From positions 4,651,442 to 4,715,441 of the forward strand of contig OX442425.1 of NCBI GenBank assembly GCA_949361645.1: a stretch of DNA of 64,000 nucleotides, written 5' to 3'. Positions 62,601 to 64,000 of the stretch are shown here, in pieces (within the stretch, counting starts at the first letter, position 1; each line of letters begins with the position of its first letter). The position numbers and the translations under genes were made by a program. The notes below the pieces were generated by a model that was given only the letters and a program-made list of their open reading frames with translations, did not search any database and had not been told where the DNA came from. This DNA is from Spongilla lacustris (lineage: Eukaryota > Porifera > Demospongiae > Spongillida > Spongillidae).

Positions 62601-63862
62601 AAGCTTCACTCCATGTATAACAATGAGCGCAAAGCTTCACTCCATGTATAGGAATGAGTATAAAGCTTCTCAAGCAAAGAGCATAATACTTCACTCCTTG
62701 ATTAGCATTGAACATAATGCTTCACTCTAGGTATAGTAATGAGCATAAAGCTTCACTCCATGTATAGCTATGAGCATATAGCTTCACTCCTTGTATAGCA
62801 TTGAACCTGGAGCTTGACTCCATGTATAGCAATGAGCATAACGCTTCACTCCATGTATAGCAATGAGCATAAAGCTTCACTCCATGTATAGCAATGAGCA
62901 CATAGCTTCACTACTTGCATAGCAATGAGCATAAAGCGTCACTCCATGTATAGAAATGAGCATAATGCTTCACTCCATGTACAGCATTGAACATATCGCT
63001 TCACTCCTTGTATAGCAATGAGCATATAGCTTCACTCCTTGTAAAGCATTGAGCATAAAGCTTCAATCCATGTATAGCAATGAGCATAAAGCTTCACTCC
63101 ATGTATAACAATGAGCTTGAACCTTCACTCCATGTATTGCAAAGAGCATGATACTTCACTCCTTTAATAGCATTAAACAAAACGCTTCACTCCATGTATA
63201 GTAATGAGCATAAAGCTTCACTCCTTGTATAGCATTGAGCCAAAAGCTGCACTACATGTATAGCAATGAGCATAACGCTTTACTTCATGTATAGTAATGA
63301 GCATAAAGCTTCACTGCATGTACAGCAATGACCACATAGCTTTGCTCCTTGTATAGCAATGAGCATATAGCTTCACTCCATGTATACAAATGAGCATAAT
63401 GCTTCACTCCATGTACAGCAATAAACATATCGCTTCACTCCTTGTATAGCAATGAGCATATAGCTTCACTCGTTGTATATCGTTGAGAATAAAGATTCAC
63501 TGCATGTATAGCAATGAGCATAAAGCTTCACTCCATGTATAACAATGAGCGCAAAGTGTCACTCCATGAATAGGAATGAGCATCAATCTTCACTCCATGT
63601 ATAGTAATGAGCATGAAGCTTCACAACATGTATAGCAATGAGCATAAAGCTTCACTCCTTGTACAGCATTAACCATAAAGCTTCATTCCACTTACAGCAA
63701 TGAGCATAACACTGAAATTCATGTATAGCAATGAGCATAAAGCTTCAATCGATGTAAAGCATTCATTAAGCATATAGCTTCACTCCATGTGTATCAACTC
63801 CATGTATAGCAATGGGCATAAAGCTTCACTCCATGTATGGCAATGAGTATTAAGCTTCAATT
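53621..63862 (-). repeat. Higher-order repeat of about 11 kb, copy 2
   Basis: Tandem partner of 42400-53620, in the same orientation. One monomer with TTTCGCAATTCGC is doubled at 59406 and 59437 where copy 1 has one at 48476. The copy is cut by the end of the satellite at about 63862. Confidence 0.8.
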
Positions 63863-64000
63863 CAGACTGTGCTACAAACGTGTTTTACGCCAGCGTATAT
63901 TCTAATGTATAGCACCAATTTACGCTAGTTATACACCTATCGTATGTTAATAGAATCTCTGGCGTAAAACTAGTGGATAGGAACAGTATACACTTCAGTT
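63863..64000. other. Non-satellite sequence at the right edge, with a 12-bp inverted repeat
   Basis: The satellite stops at CTTCAATTCA. The following sequence holds GTTTTACGCCAG (63882-63893) and its exact inverse CTGGCGTAAAAC (63959-63970), 65 bp apart. It may be a small element, or the end of a larger one that continues beyond the window. Confidence 0.7.

Larger units (their letters stand above)
32573..63862 (-). repeat. 31-bp satellite array, reverse orientation (array C)
   Basis: About 31 kb and 1,000 monomers on the minus strand (plus-strand reading AAGCTTCACTCCATGTATAG then CAATGAGCATA). Marker variants, such as CCATGTTTCGCAA, CACACCAGGTATAGCAA, GCCTGGAGCTTGACTCC and GTGCTACAAGTCTCC, recur in fixed order and define higher-order repeats of about 3.2 kb and about 11 kb. 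Reading frames in it are period artefacts. The array is broken by an assembly gap at 44064-44263. Confidence 0.97.

Overview
The window is eukaryotic, probably from an invertebrate animal. It has GT-AG introns (one only 36 nt long), AATAAA/ATTAAA poly(A) signals, a spliced OTU-protease-like gene, nested DNA transposons and very large satellite arrays. There are no operons, Shine-Dalgarno sites or bacterial gene families. The compact introns, AT-rich intergenic DNA and OTU family are compatible with a sponge or a similar early-branching metazoan, but that is a guess.

About 44 kb of the 64 kb is one 31-bp satellite, roughly 1,400 diverged monomers, most carrying a HindIII site (AAGCTT). It runs in the forward direction at 1-6878 and 26407-32571. 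It then flips with almost no spacer near 32572 and runs in reverse to about 63862. The arrays are organised into higher-order repeats: about 1.7 kb in the forward array, about 3.2 kb at 34-43 kb, and a tandem duplication of about 11 kb (about 42.4-53.6 and 53.6-63.86 kb). A 200-N assembly gap lies at 44064-44263.

Between 6879 and 21535 the satellite is interrupted by a 14.7-kb insertion bounded by a 14-bp terminal inverted repeat (CCCAGCAAAAAATC). Nested inside it, at 7396-18629, is an 11.2-kb foldback-type palindrome. Its outer ~2-kb arms are almost identical and each holds the same frame-broken C2H2 zinc-finger gene. Inward of these lie three families of tandem repeats whose copy numbers differ between arms, further nested inverted repeats, and, near the middle, a decayed piece that looks like a mariner/Tc1-type DDE transposase. 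The rest of the outer insertion holds subterminal repeats, a tRNA-like relic, a 160-190 bp tandem repeat and a MITE-like hairpin.

A non-satellite island at 21579-26406 holds the only gene-like content. One gene is a two-exon OTU-domain cysteine protease with intact catalytic motifs but four single-base frame breaks. The other is a small three-exon gene whose reading frame is cut by a TGA just before an RGG-rich tail. A cluster of inverted TGTCCGG motifs, a perfect 18-bp hairpin and a 275-bp palindromic element complete the island. The final ~140 bases leave the satellite and contain a 12-bp inverted repeat. Almost all long reading frames in the satellite are by-products of the 31-bp period, not genes.
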